From contig JAPOSZ010000031.1 in the NCBI GenBank assembly GCA_026709415.1, positions 62,001 through 126,000 on the forward strand: a stretch of 64,000 nucleotides of DNA, written 5' to 3'. The notes under the pieces were generated by a model. It was not told the DNA's origin. It ran no database searches and saw nothing but the letters and a program-made list of their open reading frames with translations. Below, piece after piece: positions 36,256 to 46,659 of the stretch (position 1 is its first letter; the number at the start of each line of letters is the position of its first letter). The stretch comes from Flavobacteriaceae bacterium. Lineage in GTDB: Bacteria; Bacteroidota; Bacteroidia; Flavobacteriales; Flavobacteriaceae. The translations under genes and the position numbers were made by a program.

Positions 36256-37032
36256 ATGTCGAAATTACAACATCTACTATTAGAATATCCTCAAGGAATT
36301 GTCTATACATCGAAGTGGTTACGTGCTCAAGGATATAGTGATGAATTATTAAATCGTTATAAAAAAAGTAGATGGTTTGAATCCGTTGGTCGAAGAGTGA
36401 TGATCAGACGTGGTGATAGGATTTCATGGCCAGGTCTTGTTCATACGTTGCAACATCAGTTGGGGTTGCAGGTGCATCCTGGAGGAAGAACGGCTCTTCA
36501 TCTTCATGGAGCTAGTCATTATGGTTATCGGAATCCCCCATCTCAATGGCTTTTTGGTTCCGATGTTGATAAAATTCCCAAATGGGTTTTCAACGACGAT
36601 TGGAACACCGAATTTAAAACGAGCGATCGGCCTTTATTACCTCGTGGGTTCCAAATAGAAACCCAATCATACCATGGTTTTGATCTTCAAATACCAACAG
36701 AAGAAAGAGCCTTGTTAGAGTATTTAAGTCATGTACCATACGACCACGGATTGCATGATGCGATGGAACAGGTCGAAACTTGTGCTTTTCTTCAAGCCGA
36801 AAAAATACAATCATTATTAGAAAACTGCCCAATTCATTCTGTGAAAAGATTATTGTTGTTTTTAGCAGAACAATCCGATAGTGTTTGGTTGAAACAATTG
36901 AATATAGCCAACATCGACTTGGGAAAAGAACTCATTAATTATGTGGTGAATGAAGATGAAACCCCCTATTTTGTCAATAAATATCATATCGTCGTTCCCG
37001 ATGATCTCCTTGGAGAGGATCGGTTTCTATGA
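36256..37032 (+). CDS. abiEi: AbiEi-family antitoxin
   Basis: A 258-residue antitoxin of the AbiEi_3 type. The N-terminal winged helix-turn-helix (QHLLLEYPQGIVYTSKWLRA) binds DNA, and the longer C-terminal domain (HPGGRTALHLHGASHYGY, then IPTEERALLEYLSHVPYDHG) counters the toxin. I start it at ATG 36256 and not at the in-frame TTG 36226. The stop overlaps the next gene's ATG by 4 bp, the standard abiEi-abiEii coupling. AbiE systems are Type IV toxin-antitoxin modules that can give abortive phage defence. Confidence 0.85.
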   Translation: MSKLQHLLLEYPQGIVYTSKWLRAQGYSDELLNRYKKSRWFESVGRRVMIRRGDRISWPGLVHTLQHQLGLQVHPGGRTALHLHGASHYGYRNPPSQWLFGSDVDKIPKWVFNDDWNTEFKTSDRPLLPRGFQIETQSYHGFDLQIPTEERALLEYLSHVPYDHGLHDAMEQVETCAFLQAEKIQSLLENCPIHSVKRLLLFLAEQSDSVWLKQLNIANIDLGKELINYVVNEDETPYFVNKYHIVVPDDLLGEDRFL

Positions 37033-38181
37033 AATCCTATATTGTGCAACAAGTTGCTTTACTTTTAAAGTTGATACCGATCGTCAATGACTATCCATCT
37101 TTTGTTTTGACGGGCGGTACAGCTATTAATTTCTTTTTTCATCAAAAAATGAATCGATACTCCGTAGACATTGATTTGATATTAAATGTTGATATTCTCA
37201 ATTTAAAAACCCTTAGCCGATCCGAAGGTTTGGAGATGATTAACGAAAATTTAGAAAAATTAGAACACTCTATACGTAAAAAAATTAAACATTCCAGATG
37301 TTCGTTTAAGTAAAAAGACATCTTTGCTAAGCGTACAAGAGGCTGACATAGGATTTCAGTTTGACAAGAGTAAAAAGAGAAAAATAACAGTAAAAATAGA
37401 AGTGCATCAAGTCAATATGGGGCTGATAGGAAAACCTCAAAAACTCGATTTAATAGAAGATGTGGCCAAAGAATTTAGAGTGCCTATTTATGGCATTCAA
37501 ACCGTACCAAAAGAACAACTCATTGCAGGAAAGCTCGTCGCATCAATCGCAAGAAATCTCGCTAAAGATACTTTTGATATGTTTCAAATGATGAAAAATA
37601 AGATGTCTTTTGAATCATATCGAGAAAATATTGTTTATGAAATTATTTCCTCTGGAACACAAATATTCAAAATTTTAAATCCTTCATTGAATCCTATTCC
37701 AAAAGATTGGAAAGAGCAAATAGCTTCATTAGGAAATAACCATTATGATTTTTCAAAACATATCAAAGTTAGAAAAGAAATAAAAACCCAAGTCAATCAA
37801 ATGCTAACAGATATTGATCGCTTTTATTTATTAGCTCATAGTATAGGAATGATCAGAAAAACAGATTGCAAGTTCAAAGATTATCCTTCTGTAAAATATA
37901 GAAGTGATATTGCATTAAGGTATTGTATATCGCATGAACAAGAACATAAAAATCAAATTGATGAACTAATAAAAATCTTTATTCTTTACCGCCCCTTAGA
38001 TTTAAAAACAAACCGTTTATATGATTTTTTCATCAGTTCCTTTTTTGAAAGGAACCGAAAAAGTCAAAAGAATGATTCCAAAATAAGAAAGTACAATCCT
38101 TTTGAAGATTTTTTTAGAAAAAACTTCAAACCCTCGATACTTTTTCGACAAAGACTGAAGTCCATGGCATATTCAATATAG
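37029..38181 (+). pseudogene. abiEii: AbiEii-family nucleotidyltransferase toxin, frameshifted at A7
   Basis: The first 94 codons carry the nucleotidyltransferase motif FVLTGGTAINFFFHQ, followed by YSVDIDL (G-G then D-x-D). The frame stops at 37311-37313. One A fewer in the A7 tract at 37278-37284 continues it as RKKLNIPDVRLSKKT and runs to 38181, including KIEVHQVNMGLIGKP and the family's VPIYGIQTVPKEQLIAGKLV. The last third beyond ~residue 250 is longer than usual for AbiEii and I cannot assign it. As written the toxin is truncated before the helical domain and should be inactive, while the antitoxin is intact. Confidence 0.75.
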
Positions 38182-38211
38182 TGATCATCCTGAAAAATTG
38201 GATGGCCTTTA

Positions 38212-38232
38212 TTACTGAAGTATATAATCCCC
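38212..38232 (-). repeat. 21-bp repeat, right arm, inverted relative to 36125
   Basis: This is the exact reverse complement of 36125-36145, 30 bp after the toxin stop. The two arms bracket the whole AbiE locus (about 2.1 kb). Confidence 0.7.
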
Positions 38233-38613
38233 GTTTTTTTCTCTAAATGATTGGTTTTTTCTAAACCCATGAGTTGGCTCTTAGGGTGACTCACTTAGAG
38301 TGAATGACTCAGGCTTCCTGACTATTTAGATGGTATCAGAGAAAATGCTTTTAAACTTGGATTGAATAGGGTTAAAATTTTTCATCGATGGTGTAACATT
38401 TTAAGATAACATGTGTCTAAGGAAGTTTATTAGTGATTGAATTGTTTGATTTTACCAAATTTGTATTCGATTTTATTTTTCCTTAAATCATCGCATTTGT
38501 CATAACTATTAAATTTTATAATTAATAATGAGTAATTAATTCTTTATCTTGTCTCCATTACATTTTCACTTGAAACAATTGCTCAAAACATCTCGTGTTC
38601 CCTCTCTCACATT
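38233..38613. other. Intergenic region upstream of the RND efflux operon
   Basis: I see no gene in these 381 bases. They are AT-rich and should hold the promoter of the efflux operon. I could not identify a convincing -33/-7 pair. Confidence 0.4.
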
Positions 38614-39990
38614 ATGATTAGGATGAATTCCAAAAAATTGATGCGTTGGAAATATTCCATGTTTGCTTTTTTGATGGCTATCCTTTCTTATTCTCAGGAA
38701 CCTCATCAAGAACTCAGCTTATCGAAAGCTATTGACGTTGGGATTGAAAACAACGCAGAGGTTCGCAATGCTTCACTCGAGATTCAGAAATCTTATAAAC
38801 TACGATGGGAAAATTTTGCTGATGGCCTTCCTCAGATTAGCGGCAATCTCAACTATGAAAACTATTTAGAACAACCCGTGGCTTTAATTCCCGCTCAATT
38901 TTTCGGGGGAAAAGAAGGTGAGTTTGCTGAAGTAGTTTTTGGGACCAAGCAAAATGTTGTAGCTAGTTTCAATGTCAGTCAATTGCTTTTCGATGGTTCT
39001 TATCTGTTGCTCATACAAGCGAGTAAAGTGCTTTTGGAAATTTCTGAAAACGCTTTGACTAAAACCAAATTAGAGCTTAGAAAAAATGTGATACAAACCT
39101 ATGTCAACGTTTTACTTGCTCAAGCCAATATTGATTTTATTTCAGAAAACTTAGCTCTGTTAGAAGACAACCTTGATGAAACCAGTAAGCTATTTGAATC
39201 AGGTTTTGTGGAACAGGAAAATGTTGAACAAATTCGACTCAGTGTTAGTGAACAAAACAATCAGTTACGGTATGCCAAACGATTGGAAGAAATCGCTCGC
39301 GATTTTCTCAATCATCTACTGGGCTACACACCTGAAACTAAAGTTGAATTAACCGATACATTAGAACAGATTATTACTGAGGCCATTGCCCAGTCGATGA
39401 CTTCACAAAGCACGCGTATTGAAAGTGTTGTCGAAGAAAACATCGATGTGCGTATTGCTAAAAATGATGTCCAAGCTCAGTTATTAAGTTATAAAAATGA
39501 AAGAGCCAAAGCTCTTCCCGTTTTGAAAGCTTTTCTCAATGGCAATTATACTGGAAACAGCAATGAATTTTCTTTTCTGAATAGAGATCAAAAATGGTTT
39601 GGAACCGCTGTTTTTGGATTCTCTGCTGATATCCCCATTTTTAGTTCGTTAGTTCGTACCGCGGGAACCCAAAGAGCCAAAATCACATGGCAACAATCTC
39701 AAATAAGTTTAGAGGATACCAAAAAGGAAATTGGCCTGAATATCAAACGAACCCAGAACGACTTGCAGTTAGCCGCCCGAACTCTTGAAACAGGAAAAGA
39801 GAATTTGAAACTCGCCCAAAGTATCGCCGATAAGAATCAAATTAAATTTTTGGAAGGCTTGGCCACTTCATTCGAGTATCGAGAAGCCAGAAATCAACTC
39901 TTTTTGGCACAACAAAGATACCTTCAAACCATATTAGACCTCATCAATTACAAAGCAGAATTAGACAACCTTTTATACTCATCTCTTTAA
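38614..39990 (+). CDS. TolC-family outer-membrane efflux channel
   Basis: A 458-residue outer-membrane factor. The signal peptide (MFAFLMAILSYSQ region) is followed by two OEP repeats of long helices: LSLSKAIDVGIENNAEVRNA opens the first and SYKNERAKALPVLKAFLNGN the second. It forms the exit duct of the tripartite pump encoded by the next two genes, 12 bp apart each. A second ATG at 38623 is also possible as the start. Confidence 0.92.
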   Translation: MIRMNSKKLMRWKYSMFAFLMAILSYSQEPHQELSLSKAIDVGIENNAEVRNASLEIQKSYKLRWENFADGLPQISGNLNYENYLEQPVALIPAQFFGGKEGEFAEVVFGTKQNVVASFNVSQLLFDGSYLLLIQASKVLLEISENALTKTKLELRKNVIQTYVNVLLAQANIDFISENLALLEDNLDETSKLFESGFVEQENVEQIRLSVSEQNNQLRYAKRLEEIARDFLNHLLGYTPETKVELTDTLEQIITEAIAQSMTSQSTRIESVVEENIDVRIAKNDVQAQLLSYKNERAKALPVLKAFLNGNYTGNSNEFSFLNRDQKWFGTAVFGFSADIPIFSSLVRTAGTQRAKITWQQSQISLEDTKKEIGLNIKRTQNDLQLAARTLETGKENLKLAQSIADKNQIKFLEGLATSFEYREARNQLFLAQQRYLQTILDLINYKAELDNLLYSSL

Positions 39991-40002
39991 TCTCCCAGAT
40001 CA

Positions 40003-41172
40003 ATGAAACACATCCTATTTCTTGTAACTACCATTATTCTTTTATCCGGATGTTCTCAAAAAAAAGCTACAACAGAGCAAAATCAATTTGGAGATTCGGA
40101 TATCGACTCCCTTAAAACACAAAGAAATGTCGTTGTCAATCAAATCAATGAATTGAATGAACAATTGATTGAAATCAATCGCTTGATTGAGATTAAAGAC
40201 AAAAATCAAAGACTTCCTTTGATTTCAGCATTTAGCGTTGAAACTTCAGAATTCACACATGCCATTGAAGTTCAAGGAGATATCAAGACAAGACAGAGTT
40301 TGGAACTCTATCCAGAATTTGCTGGAAAACTCCTATCTATAAGGGTTCGAGAAGGGCAAAGAGTCGTGAAAGGGGACATTTTGGCTACCATCGATGATGG
40401 GGGTCTTCGACCTCAACTAAATAGCGCCAAATTGCAACTGGATTTGGCGTCAACCACTTATGAACGGACCCAACGTTTATGGAATCAAAAAATAGGTTCC
40501 GAATTGAATTATCTCCAAGCCAAGACTCAATATGAATCACAAAAACAGATTGTTGATCAATTGGAGAATCAATTGTCCAAAACCAAAATCATCGCTCCCT
40601 TTTCAGGAGTCATCGATGAGTTAATCACTAATGAAGGAGCTTATGTCGCTCCAGGAATGAATCCCATTTTAAGGTTGATTAACCTCAATTCGATGTATGT
40701 TGAAGCCGATATCCCAGAAACTTATCTACCTTCTGTAAAACCAGGAAGTCCTGCCGTTGTTCAAATAGATGTCATTGAAAGCCAAATCAATACGACTCTA
40801 AGACAAACTGGTGATTTTATCAATCCCAATAACCGAACATTTCGAGTCGAAGCTCCCGTAGAAAATTCAAGTGGATTAATCAAACCGAATTTGACGGCCA
40901 AATTGATTGTCACTGATTATCAAAATCACCAAGCACTTTCCATTCCACTTCGATTGATCCAAGAAGATGCTCAGGGACAAGCTTATGTCCATCGACTAGT
41001 CTCTACCGAGGAACAAAACGTATTCATCACCCAACGTGTTTTTATTGAATTAGGCATTAGAAGCGGTGATTTTTCAGAAGTTCTCGGTGGATTAAATTCT
41101 GGTGATTTGCTAGTTGATGAGGGATCTGCTTTGGTTGAGGACCAACAAAAAGTTCAGCTTTTGAATAGCTAA
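40003..41172 (+). CDS. RND efflux periplasmic adaptor (membrane-fusion lipoprotein)
   Basis: A 389-residue lipoprotein: lipobox ILLSGC, a helical hairpin, a lipoyl/barrel-sandwich domain (SIRVREGQRVVKGDILATID and IAPFSGVIDELITNEGAYVA) and a beta-barrel region. It links the inner-membrane pump to the TolC-type channel. It is the middle gene of a three-gene operon with 12-bp gaps on both sides. Confidence 0.93.
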   Translation: MKHILFLVTTIILLSGCSQKKATTEQNQFGDSDIDSLKTQRNVVVNQINELNEQLIEINRLIEIKDKNQRLPLISAFSVETSEFTHAIEVQGDIKTRQSLELYPEFAGKLLSIRVREGQRVVKGDILATIDDGGLRPQLNSAKLQLDLASTTYERTQRLWNQKIGSELNYLQAKTQYESQKQIVDQLENQLSKTKIIAPFSGVIDELITNEGAYVAPGMNPILRLINLNSMYVEADIPETYLPSVKPGSPAVVQIDVIESQINTTLRQTGDFINPNNRTFRVEAPVENSSGLIKPNLTAKLIVTDYQNHQALSIPLRLIQEDAQGQAYVHRLVSTEEQNVFITQRVFIELGIRSGDFSEVLGGLNSGDLLVDEGSALVEDQQKVQLLNS

Positions 41173-41184
41173 ATATGGCGGTTT

Positions 41185-44100
41185 ATGAGCGATAAAAAAA
41201 TTTACAAAGAGTTCAAACTATCTAGCTGGGCCATCGATCATCGGGTGGTGATCTATGTGATTATGGTGATTTTTTTCATCCTAGGGTTGAGTTCTTATTT
41301 GAATTTACCTAGAGAAAGCTTTCCTGAAATCAATGATACCCAAATTTTTATCACGACTGTTTTTCCAGGGAACACGGCCGAAGACATGGAACGATTGGTT
41401 ACGGATCCTCTAGAAGAGGAAATCAAAGGTCTTTCCAATCTCGTTGAAATTAATTCCACATCCGCTGAAGATTTTGCCATCGTCATTGTCGAAGTTGATG
41501 AAGATATTCCCATTTATCAAGCCAAACAAGAAGTCACGGATTTGGTGAATGCCGTGAAATCGAGTGCCGACTGGCCTGTTTTCAATAATGCCAAATTAGA
41601 ACCCAATATTTTCGAACTCGATTTTGCTGAAATGATGCCCATGCTCAACATCAGCATGATTGGGGATTACCCCATAGAAGATCTTAAAGAATATGCGGAG
41701 CGCCTCGAATCTGCCATTGAAGATTTAACTGAAATTAAAGAAGTCGATATCCGAGGGATCCAAGAATTTGAAGTGAAAGTGGCTTTAGATCTCTACAAAA
41801 TGACTTCGGCTCAAGTTGCTTTTGCCGATGTCATCAATACTATTTCAGATGAAAATTCCACAATTTCTGCTGGAAATATTGAAATCGATGGTCAAAGACG
41901 CAATGTTCGCATTCTCGGCGAAATTGAAAGCCCAGAAGATTTAGAAGATTTTGTCGTTAAAAACGATAATGGCGATGCCGTTTACTTAAGAAATATCGCC
42001 ACGGTCACTTTTGAGGAAAAAGAAGTCACTTCCTATGCTCGTTCGATGGGTGAAAAAACGCTATTGTTAGATGTGGTAAAAAGAGGGGGACAAAACCTAA
42101 TCAATGCAGCCAATCAAATTAGGTCGATTGTTGAGAACACTGCAGAATTACAGATTCCCAATGACATCGATATTGCCATCAATAATGATACTTCTACTTT
42201 AACAACGAATCAAGTCAATGATTTAATTAATAACATCATTTTGGGGGTCATCTTGGTGGTGACGGTATTGATGTTTTTTATTGGCTTTCGAAATGCTCTT
42301 TTTGTTGGTTTTGCAATTCCTATGTCCATGTTCATGGCCATCATGTTTATCTCTGCCATCGGATACACATTAAATACCGTTGTCTTGTTTGGGCTCGTGA
42401 TGGGTCTAGGTATGCTGGTGGATAATGGTATTGTGGTGGTGGAAAATGTTTATCGATTGATGGAAAAAGAAGGCATGACCCGGATTCAAGCAGCCAAACG
42501 AGGGATTGGTGAGATTGCCACTCCCATCATCGTATCAACAGCGACCACTCTTGCGGCATTTGCCCCCTTGGGTGCCTGGCCAGGTTTGATGGGGGAATTC
42601 ATGATCTATTTTCCCATTACCCTATCCGCTGTTTTAGGCTCTTCACTGATTGTCGCTATCTTTTTTAATTCCATGTTGGTCTCTCAGTTCATGAATATCA
42701 AAGATCAAGTGTTTACGGACAAATCTCTATGGCGCTTGACGGCCATCATGGGTGGTTTGGGATTGTTGTTGATTTTTAATCAAGGAATCATCAGAGGTTT
42801 GGGGACCATCATGTTGATTGTTCCACTCCTGTTCTGGGCCTACAAATACGCTATCAAAGGCTGGGCATTGCGTTTTCAAAAAATATTTCTCACTAAAGTA
42901 GAAAGCAATTATCAGCGATTTTTGAGGTTTGTCTTGGAAGGATATCATCCTGTTTTGTTTTTGGTTGGCACCTTTTTTCTATTGTTGAGTTCTTTTGTTT
43001 TGATGGGACTTTTTCCGCCTAAAACAGAGTTTTTTCCTGAAAACCAACCGAATCAAATCATCATCTATATTGAGTATCCTGAAGGAACATCCATCGATAA
43101 AACAGATCGGGTCACGCGTTTGATTGAGCAAGAAGTTTTTAATATCCTCCATTTACCAAAATATAATGATGGCGATAACAATTTCATGGTTGAAACTTCC
43201 GTTTCTCAAGTTGGAGAAGGGGCAGGAAATCCCACAACTGATTCTGGAGCCGAAAATGCCATGCCACACAAAGGGAAAATCACCATATCGCTCAGAGAAT
43301 TTAAATTCAGAAGAGGCCATTCTAGTGAATTGATGCGCAAAGAAGTTCAAGAGGCTGTCAGTGGAAAATTTCCAGGGGTTGCTATTTCCGTCGAAAAAGA
43401 TGCCAATGGCCCGCCAACGGGATATCCGATTACCATCGAAATCAAAGGGGATGATTACTTGGAACTTATCCAAGTGGCTGAAAATATGAAAGATTATCTC
43501 AATCGAGTGAATGTTCAGGGCGTGGAAGAATTAAAAATCGATGTGAGTCGATACAAACAAAGTGATGAATTGGTGATTGATCGCAAAAAAGCAGGTGAAC
43601 TCGGAGTCAACGCTGGTCAAATTGGGTTCATCTTGCGTACGGCATTATTTGGTTCTAAAGCTGGGGTTTACAAAACGGGAGGAGATGATTATGATATCAA
43701 TGTTCGATTGGATGATCAATACCGATTTGATAAAAATGCCCTTTTGAACCAAAACATCATCCTCAATGATGGCCCTGAAACAAAAGAAATTCCCATCTCT
43801 TCATTGGTCAGGGTGGAAAGTGATAATTCCTTTAGTTCGATCAAACATCGCGAATTGGATCGTGTGGTCACTCTATATTCATCGGTTTTGGCTGGATTTA
43901 ATGGCAATGCGGTTTTAGCTGAAGTTCAAAATGCACTAGCTAATTTTGACATACCAGAAGAGATTACCTATGATTATGCTGGAGAACAAGAAGAGCAACA
44001 AGAAAACATGTCTTTTTTGTCGACCGCTTTGTTTATAGGATTGGCTCTCATATTGCTATTATTGGTTTTTCAATTCAATTCCATTTCAAAACCATTCATC

Positions 44101-44658
44101 ATTTTGCTGACCATTTTATTGAGCTTTACAGGCGTGTTTTTTGGTCTGTTGGTTTTTAATATGCCCTTTGTCATTTTAATGACGATGTTGGGGATTATTT
44201 CTCTTGCCGGGATTGTGGTTAATAACAGTGTGGTTTTAATTGATTACACCCAATTATTAATCAATCGAGAAAAAATTCAGCGTAATGTGAAAGGCCTTTT
44301 GACCTTGAATCAAGCGAAAGAAGCGATCATCCGTGGTGGTTCGGCTCGACTAAGACCGGTCTTATTAACCGCCATCACCACCATTTTGGGATTGATTCCA
44401 TTGGCTATTGGGTTCAATATTAATTTTTTCACCCTCATCAGTCAATGGAATCCCAACATTTACATCGGTGGAGATAATGTTATTTTTTGGGGACCACTGG
44501 CTTGGACCGTTATTTTTGGATTGACTTTTGCCACTTTTTTGACTTTGGTGATTGTTCCCGCTACGTTTAGTATTGTTTATAGCATCAAATTGAGAATAAA
44601 AAAATTAGTGTTCATCAGTAAGAACAGACCTTGGATTAAAAAGACTTCTTATGTTTGA
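41185..44658 (+). CDS. RND-family efflux permease (inner membrane)
   Basis: A 1,157-residue RND pump with twelve predicted spans and two large periplasmic loops. Family marks are VYVIMVIFFILGLSSYLNLP at span 1 and GLVMGLGMLVDNGIVVVENV at span 4, where one Asp is kept; hydrophobic amphiphile pumps of the AcrB type have two. The second half repeats the pattern (MLGIISLAGIVVNNSVVLID). It uses proton flow to export compounds through the adaptor and channel encoded upstream. The substrate cannot be read, though the single Asp in span 4 is common in Bacteroidota pumps of unknown substrate. No local regulator is visible. Confidence 0.93.
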   Translation: MSDKKIYKEFKLSSWAIDHRVVIYVIMVIFFILGLSSYLNLPRESFPEINDTQIFITTVFPGNTAEDMERLVTDPLEEEIKGLSNLVEINSTSAEDFAIVIVEVDEDIPIYQAKQEVTDLVNAVKSSADWPVFNNAKLEPNIFELDFAEMMPMLNISMIGDYPIEDLKEYAERLESAIEDLTEIKEVDIRGIQEFEVKVALDLYKMTSAQVAFADVINTISDENSTISAGNIEIDGQRRNVRILGEIESPEDLEDFVVKNDNGDAVYLRNIATVTFEEKEVTSYARSMGEKTLLLDVVKRGGQNLINAANQIRSIVENTAELQIPNDIDIAINNDTSTLTTNQVNDLINNIILGVILVVTVLMFFIGFRNALFVGFAIPMSMFMAIMFISAIGYTLNTVVLFGLVMGLGMLVDNGIVVVENVYRLMEKEGMTRIQAAKRGIGEIATPIIVSTATTLAAFAPLGAWPGLMGEFMIYFPITLSAVLGSSLIVAIFFNSMLVSQFMNIKDQVFTDKSLWRLTAIMGGLGLLLIFNQGIIRGLGTIMLIVPLLFWAYKYAIKGWALRFQKIFLTKVESNYQRFLRFVLEGYHPVLFLVGTFFLLLSSFVLMGLFPPKTEFFPENQPNQIIIYIEYPEGTSIDKTDRVTRLIEQEVFNILHLPKYNDGDNNFMVETSVSQVGEGAGNPTTDSGAENAMPHKGKITISLREFKFRRGHSSELMRKEVQEAVSGKFPGVAISVEKDANGPPTGYPITIEIKGDDYLELIQVAENMKDYLNRVNVQGVEELKIDVSRYKQSDELVIDRKKAGELGVNAGQIGFILRTALFGSKAGVYKTGGDDYDINVRLDDQYRFDKNALLNQNIILNDGPETKEIPISSLVRVESDNSFSSIKHRELDRVVTLYSSVLAGFNGNAVLAEVQNALANFDIPEEITYDYAGEQEEQQENMSFLSTALFIGLALILLLLVFQFNSISKPFIILLTILLSFTGVFFGLLVFNMPFVILMTMLGIISLAGIVVNNSVVLIDYTQLLINREKIQRNVKGLLTLNQAKEAIIRGGSARLRPVLLTAITTILGLIPLAIGFNINFFTLISQWNPNIYIGGDNVIFWGPLAWTVIFGLTFATFLTLVIVPATFSIVYSIKLRIKKLVFISKNRPWIKKTSYV

Positions 44659-44671
44659 TCAAGAATTAAAT

Positions 44672-44700
44672 AGAGCCTATAAATGACTCAAGCGGCTCTT
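44672..44700 (+). terminator. Possible weak terminator after the RND operon
   Basis: AGAGCC and GGCTCT form a 6-bp stem with a long 16-base loop and a short T run, 14 bp after the pump stop. This is weak evidence. Confidence 0.3.
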
Positions 44701-44869
44701 TACTTCAGTTGTTCTCATTCGATATGATTTCCCTAACGCAGGATTCACATAACCATTTTGGATGACTTCAATACATCAAGGCAATCCAAATGACCTCACT
44801 TTTTGCAAAAGTGGAAATCAATGGGATGCTTTTTGTCTTCAAAAAGTAAATGGCTTCTCTTGATAAATC

Positions 44870-46645
44870 ATGTCCAATCAAGCCACACATAGCGTTTCCA
44901 TACAACCCAACGAATACCGGACACACCATTGTGGTCAACTCAATGCAACCAATATCCATTCAGAGGTTGTTCTCAGTGGTTGGGTGAACAAAATCAGAGA
45001 TAAAGGCTACATTATTTGGGTCGAACTGCGAGATTTTTATGGCATCACTCAATTGGTTTTTGATCAGCAGAGAACCAATCCAGAAACTTTTGGAAAAGTC
45101 AAGCATCTTTCTCGAGAAGATGTCATTCAGATTAAAGGTCAGGTGATCCATCGGGAAGCTGCCAATCCGAATATTCCAACAGGAAATATCGAGGTTTTAG
45201 TGGAACAACTCCAATGTTTATCTCATGCTCAAACTCCACCATTCACCATTGAAGATCAAACCGATGGGGGGCTAGAACTAAGAATGAAATACCGCTATCT
45301 TGATATCCGTCGGCAACCCGTTCGAGATAATTTAATTTTTAGACACCAATTGGTGCAATCCATCAGAAATTATTTAAGTCATCGCCATTTTTTTGAAATT
45401 GAAACCCCATTTCTTATTAAATCGACCCCCGAGGGAGCACGTGATTTTATGGTTTCATCCCATATCAATAAAGGACAGTATTATGCCCTACCTCAATCAC
45501 CTCAGACGTTAAAGCAATTGTTAATGGTCGGGGGATTTGACAAATATTTTCAAATTGTCAAGTGTTTTCGAGATGAGGATCTTCGATCAGACCGTCAACC
45601 AGAATTCACCCAATTGGACTGTGAACTTTCTTTTGTCAATAAGAACAATGTGATGGCCATATTTGAGGGACTATTGAGTCATTTGCTCCAGCAATTTACA
45701 TCCTATCAATCCAAACCGTTCAAACAACTTTCTTTTGAACAAGCCATCAATACCTATGGAACCGATAAACCAGATTTGCGTTTTGAAATGAAACTGGTTG
45801 ATTTAACCCAGTTGGTCCAAGGAAAAGGATTTCAGTTATTCGATACACCAAAGGCCATCATTGGGATGGTGATCGAAAATGGGGGTGATACGAGTCGAAA
45901 AACGATGGACCAATGGACAAAATGGATGAAAAGCCCTCAAATTGGGGCCAACGGATTGATTTGGGTTTCTCAAAACCAAGATGGAAACTTTCGTTCTTCT
46001 ATTTCAAAATTTTACAACGCCAACGACTTTTCGCAATGGTTTGAAAAAGCAAACGCTGACAAGGGAGATCTTTTATTACTTGTTTGGGGAGATCGAATCC
46101 AAGCTTTGTCTCAAATGGGAACGCTTCGAAACCATTTGGCACAAGAACTCGATATCATCAATCCAGAACTATTTGTGCCCCTTTGGGTCACTGATTTTCC
46201 ACTTTTTGAATGGGATGAGCAAATCAAGAGATACCGTTCCATGCACCATCCCTTCACAGCCCCTTTAACAAAGGACATCCCTCTATTGGAGCATCAACCC
46301 TTGAAAGTTCGAGCCCAATCATATGACTTAGTGCTCAATGGCAAAGAAATCGGCGGGGGATCCATCAGAATTTCTGAATCTCATTTGCAATTGAAAGTCT
46401 TAGAAATTCTTGGATTTAGCAATTCCCAAGCTAATGATCGCTTTGGCTTTTTAATTGAAGCCTTAACCTATGGAGCTCCCCCACACGGCGGCATCGCTTG
46501 GGGGATTGATCGATTGGCCGCTGTATTGAAAGGAAAAGAATCCATTAGAGATTTTATTGCTTTTCCAAAAAACAATCAAGCCCGAGATTTAATGATGGGA
46601 GCACCCACCGCATGGAGTCAAGATCAACTTCAAGAACTGGAATAA
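44870..46645 (+). CDS. aspS: Aspartyl-tRNA synthetase
   Basis: A 591-residue class II synthetase of the bacterial type. The N-terminal OB-fold binds the anticodon (VVLSGWVNKIRDKGYIIWVE). Motif 1 lies around RYLDIRRQPVRDNL, motif 2 is FRDEDLRSDRQPEFTQLDCE, the bacterial GAD insert lies mid-protein, and motif 3 is GAPPHGGIAWGIDRL. It charges tRNA-Asp. A small membrane-protein gene follows 14 bp downstream. Confidence 0.97.
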   Translation: MSNQATHSVSIQPNEYRTHHCGQLNATNIHSEVVLSGWVNKIRDKGYIIWVELRDFYGITQLVFDQQRTNPETFGKVKHLSREDVIQIKGQVIHREAANPNIPTGNIEVLVEQLQCLSHAQTPPFTIEDQTDGGLELRMKYRYLDIRRQPVRDNLIFRHQLVQSIRNYLSHRHFFEIETPFLIKSTPEGARDFMVSSHINKGQYYALPQSPQTLKQLLMVGGFDKYFQIVKCFRDEDLRSDRQPEFTQLDCELSFVNKNNVMAIFEGLLSHLLQQFTSYQSKPFKQLSFEQAINTYGTDKPDLRFEMKLVDLTQLVQGKGFQLFDTPKAIIGMVIENGGDTSRKTMDQWTKWMKSPQIGANGLIWVSQNQDGNFRSSISKFYNANDFSQWFEKANADKGDLLLLVWGDRIQALSQMGTLRNHLAQELDIINPELFVPLWVTDFPLFEWDEQIKRYRSMHHPFTAPLTKDIPLLEHQPLKVRAQSYDLVLNGKEIGGGSIRISESHLQLKVLEILGFSNSQANDRFGFLIEALTYGAPPHGGIAWGIDRLAAVLKGKESIRDFIAFPKNNQARDLMMGAPTAWSQDQLQELE

Positions 46646-46659
46646 CTTTTCATTTATTG

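Noticed and set aside
44672..44700. The ATGACTCAA motif after the RND operon considered as a fourth copy of the dispersed repeat
   Set aside because: Only one short block matches; the ordered flanking blocks are absent.
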